Origin: Cafeteria roenbergensis
Lineage: Eukaryota > Sar > Bigyra > Bicosoecida > Cafeteriaceae
Direction of reading: 5' to 3'
DNA length: 64,000 nt
NCBI GenBank assembly: GCA_008330645.1
Contig: VLTN01000060.1
Coordinates: forward strand, 153,334-217,333
Part shown: one piece after another, positions 61,601 to 64,000 of the stretch
Layout of the letters: the number at the start of each line of letters is the position of its first letter
How positions within the stretch are numbered: the stretch's first letter is position 1
The notes under the pieces: generated by a model
What the model saw: only the letters and a program-made list of their open reading frames with translations
Told to the model about the DNA's origin: nothing
Database searches by the model: none
Position numbers and translations under genes: made by a program

Positions 61601-64000
61601 CGGTGGAGGTGTTGCTGGACCGCGGCGCCGACCTGGAGGCCAAGCTTGTTGTGAGATGGGTAGCCGTGTGTTGCTGCGCGACGGACCGCGCAGGGCGTCA
61701 CGGGCGGGCCCGGGGCGGGGGGCGGGGCTGGCGGTGACGTGCCGGGACGTCGTGGTCGTTTGGCGGGCCGGTGTGGGCTGTGGCGCTGGAGTGGGGGGGG
61801 CATGTCGGTCAGGGGAGCGATGGTGCGCCGAGGTGCGTTGACATGCGGGCCTGCTTGGTTGCAGTATGGTGCTACGACGTTAGCTGTGGCTTCATACGGT
61901 GGCCACACGGACACGGTGGAGCTGCTGCTGGACCGCGGCGCCGACCTGGAGGCCAAGGATGAGGTGAGTGCGGCGGGCGTGTGTTGCTGCGCGACGGGCC
62001 GCGCGGGGCGTCTCGGGCGGGCCAGGGGGAAGGGGCGGGGCTGGCGCTGACGCGTCGGGGCGTCGTGGCCGTGTGGCGGGCCGGTGTGTGATGTGGCGCT
62101 GAAGTTTGGGGGGCATGTCGGTCAGGGGAGCGATGGTGCGCCGAGGTGAGTTGACATGCGGGCCTGCTTGGTTGCAGTATGGTGCTACGGCTCTGATGGC
62201 GGCGGCATCCGATGGCCACACGGACACGGTGGAGGTGCTGCTGGATCGCGGTGCCGACCTGGAGGCCAAGGATGAGGTGAGATCGGCGGGCGTGTGTGGC
62301 TGCGCGACGGGCCGCGCAGGGGCATCACAGACGGGCCGGGGGGAAGGGGCGGGGCATGGCGGTGACGCGTCGGGGCGTCGTGGTCGTGTGGCGGGCCGGC
62401 GTGTGAGGTGGGCTGGAGTGGGGGGGCATGTCGGTCAGGGGAGCGATGGTGCGCCGAGGTGCGTTGACATGCGGGCCTGCTGGGTCGCAGTATGGTGCTA
62501 CGGCTCTGATGGCGGCGGCATCCGATGGCCACACAGACGCGGTGGAGGTGCTGCTGGACCGCGGCGCCGACCTGGAGGCCAAGGATGAGGTGAGTGCGGC
62601 GGGCGTGTGTGGCTGCGCGACGGGCCGTGCAGGGTGTCACAGACGGGCCGGGGGGAAGGGGGGGGGCTGGCGGTGACGCGTCGGGGCGTCGTGGCCGTGT
62701 GGCGGGCCGGTGTGTGAGGCGGGGCTGGAGTTGGGGGGGGCATGTCGGTCAGGGGAGCGATGGTGCGCCGAGGTGCGTTGACATGCGGTCCCGCTGGGTC
62801 GCAGGATGGTGCAACGGCATTTGTTGTGGCTGCATCCGGTGGCCACACGGACGCGGTGGAGCTGCTGCTGGACCGCGGCGCCGACCTGGAGGCCAAGGAT
62901 GAGGTGAGTGCGGCGGGCGTGTGTGGCTGCGCGACGGGCCGCGCAGGGTGTCACAGACGGGCCGGGGGGAAGGGGGGGGGCTGGCGGTGACGCGTCGGGG
63001 CGTCGTGGCCGTGTGGCGGGCCGGTGTGTGAGGCGGCGCTGAAGTTTGGGGGGCATGTCAGTAGGGCAGCGATGGTGCGCCGAGGTGCGTTGACATGCGG
63101 GCCTGCTTTGGTCGCAGTACGTTTCTAAGGCACTTGTTGCGGCGGCATCCGGTGGCCACACGGACACGGTGGAGCTTCTGCTTGACCGCGGCGTCGGCCT
63201 GGAGGCCAAGGGCCGAGTGAGATTGGCGGCCGTGTGTTGCTGCGCGACGGGCCCCGTGAGGCGCCACGGGCAGGCCGGAAGGAAGTGGCTATGGCAACGA
63301 TGCGTCGGGGCGTCGTGGTCGTGTGGCGGGCCGGCGTGGGAGGCGGCGCTGAAGTTTGGGGGGCATGTCGGTCTGGGGAGCGATGGTGCGCCCAGGTGCG
63401 TTGACATGCGGGCCTGCTGGGTCGCAGTATGGTGCTTCGGCACTTTGTATGGCTGCGTCCGGTGGCCACACGGACGCGGTGGAGCTGCTGCTGGACCGCG
63501 GCGCCGACCTGGAGGCCAAGGATGAGGTGAGATCGGCGGGCGTGTGTTGCTGCGCGACGGGCCGCGCAGGGTGTCACAGGCGGGCCGGGGGGCAGGAGGG
63601 GGGGCTGGCGGTGACGCGTCGGGGCGTCGTGGTCGTGTGGCGGGCCGGTGTATGAGGCAGGGCTGGAGCGAGGGGCATGTCGGTCAGGGGAGCGATGGTG
63701 CGCCGAGAAGCGTTGACATGTGGTCCTGCTTGGTCGCAGTGTGTTGCTACGGCACTTGTTGTAGCGGCATCCAGTGGCCACACGGGCACGGTGGAGGTGC
63801 TGCTGGACCGCGGCGCTAACCTGGAGGCCAAAGACCGCGTGAGATTGGCGGCCGTGTGTGGCTGCGCGTCGGGCCGCGCAGGGCGTCGCGGTTAAGCCGG
63901 GGGCGAGGGGGGGCTGACGGTGACGCGTCGGGTCGTCGCGGTCGTGTGGCGGGCCGGCGTGTGATGTGGCGCTGGAGTTTGGGGGGCATGTCGGTAGGGG
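58698..64000 (+). CDS. Ankyrin-repeat protein made of tandem single-repeat exons (3' end beyond window)
   Basis: Exon 1, 58698..58829, begins MATLPMQEGAMAGALWEAAK and holds a capping ankyrin-like repeat (ALWEAAKAGNTAEASRLLDA, GAPVDCKND). It is followed by ankyrin exons 59048..59146, 59362..59460, 59676..59775, 59990..60088, 60301..60399, 60615..60713, 60927..61025, 61240..61338, 61552..61650, 61865..61963, 62178..62276, 62491..62589, 62805..62903, 63118..63216, 63428..63526 and 63740..63838; the gene runs off the right edge. All are 99 nt and phase 0 (one ankyrin repeat of 33 residues) except 59676..59775, which is 100 nt. Each carries a TAL motif (for canonical TPLH), GGHTDTVELLLDRGADLEAK-type helices and a variable last pair of residues. 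Donors are GTGAG, acceptors CGCAG or TGCAG. Predicted product is an extended solenoid for protein binding; partner unknown. Confidence 0.78.
59048..64000 (+). repeat. Tandem 310-314-bp exon-intron repeat array
   Basis: Sixteen complete units are visible, each a 99-nt exon plus an intron of 211-215 nt; start-to-start spacing is 314, 314, 314, 311, 314, 312, 313, 312, 313, 313, 313, 314, 313, 310 and 312 bp. Introns are as alike as exons: each has a GTGAG donor, a CTGCGCGACGGGCCGC block, a GTCGTGGTCGTGTGGCGGGC-like block, a GGGGGGCATGTCGGT block, GCGATGGTGCGCC and an acceptor region GGTCGCAG or GGTTGCAG. Introns after units 1-4 (exons from 59048 to 60088) share a 'GGAGGGCATCACGCTCAAG' variant absent from most later units, giving local subfamilies. 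Confidence 0.93.

Noticed and set aside
59683-63781. Long minus-strand reading frames (roughly 270-400 codons) spanning several ankyrin units
   Set aside because: They arise because the array is GC-rich and nearly periodic; their translations are Pro/Arg/Ser-rich antisense of ankyrin exons with no domain, and they read through conserved splice sites of the plus-strand gene.
59048-64000. CRISPR-like or satellite array
   Set aside because: Unit length of about 313 bp, an exact 99-nt open reading block with ankyrin coding signature and flanking splice sites show a eukaryotic exon array; repeats are not separated by unique spacers.

Overview
This window is nuclear DNA from a GC-rich, intron-bearing, single-celled eukaryote. 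Evidence: genes are split by GT-AG introns, 5'-first exons are very short, and the products are typical eukaryotic ones (eL31, Elongator subunit, Arf-like GTPase, PP2A B'', cytosolic tubulin carboxypeptidase, complex I B2 subunit, PDI). The carboxypeptidase, ARL16 and an LRR protein fit a ciliated/flagellated cell. A GC-rich flagellate alga (for example a haptophyte) is my best guess, but the sequence alone does not settle the lineage.

Layout. 0-38 kb is a compact gene region on alternating strands: PP2A B''-like (+), LRR protein (-), small DoxX-like membrane protein (-), a giant CCP-type carboxypeptidase (-), two-thioredoxin-domain membrane PDI (+), ARL16 (-), mitochondrial DnaJ (+), CID-domain RNA polymerase II CTD-binding protein (-), SDA1 (+), unknown multispan membrane protein (+), MSS51-C-terminal-like protein (-), amino-acid transporter (+), two-RRM protein (-), NDUFB2-like subunit (+) and polynucleotide kinase/phosphatase (-). 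Divergent neighbours are often separated by only 150-460 bp. 38-46 kb holds a recent, nearly identical 2.7-kb direct duplication flanking an unknown Ala-rich gene. 46-53.6 kb returns to compact genes: eL31 (+), ELP6-like (-), 1-Cys peroxiredoxin (+), cytochrome b5 (+) and a TTC4-like TPR cochaperone (-). 54-64 kb is a dynamic region: a decayed ankyrin gene start, two tandem non-LTR retroelement copies (reverse transcriptase remnant plus C-terminal restriction-like endonuclease), then an ankyrin gene made of at least 16 tandem 99-nt exons. Each of these exons is one 33-residue ankyrin repeat, and they recur every 310-314 bp to the right edge.

Splicing is very uniform. Every intron I could reconstruct begins GTGAG and nearly all end CGCAG; this let me join exons that preserve frame and restore conserved domains. 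Introns cluster at gene 5' ends. The most striking object is the ankyrin array: exon and intron are homogenised together, while variation sits at the repeat junction and in the first helix. This suggests continuing unequal exchange or gene conversion that shuffles a repeat-protein binding surface.

No tRNA, rRNA or CRISPR was found. All assignments rest on reading the sequence and on remembered family motifs; no database search was run.
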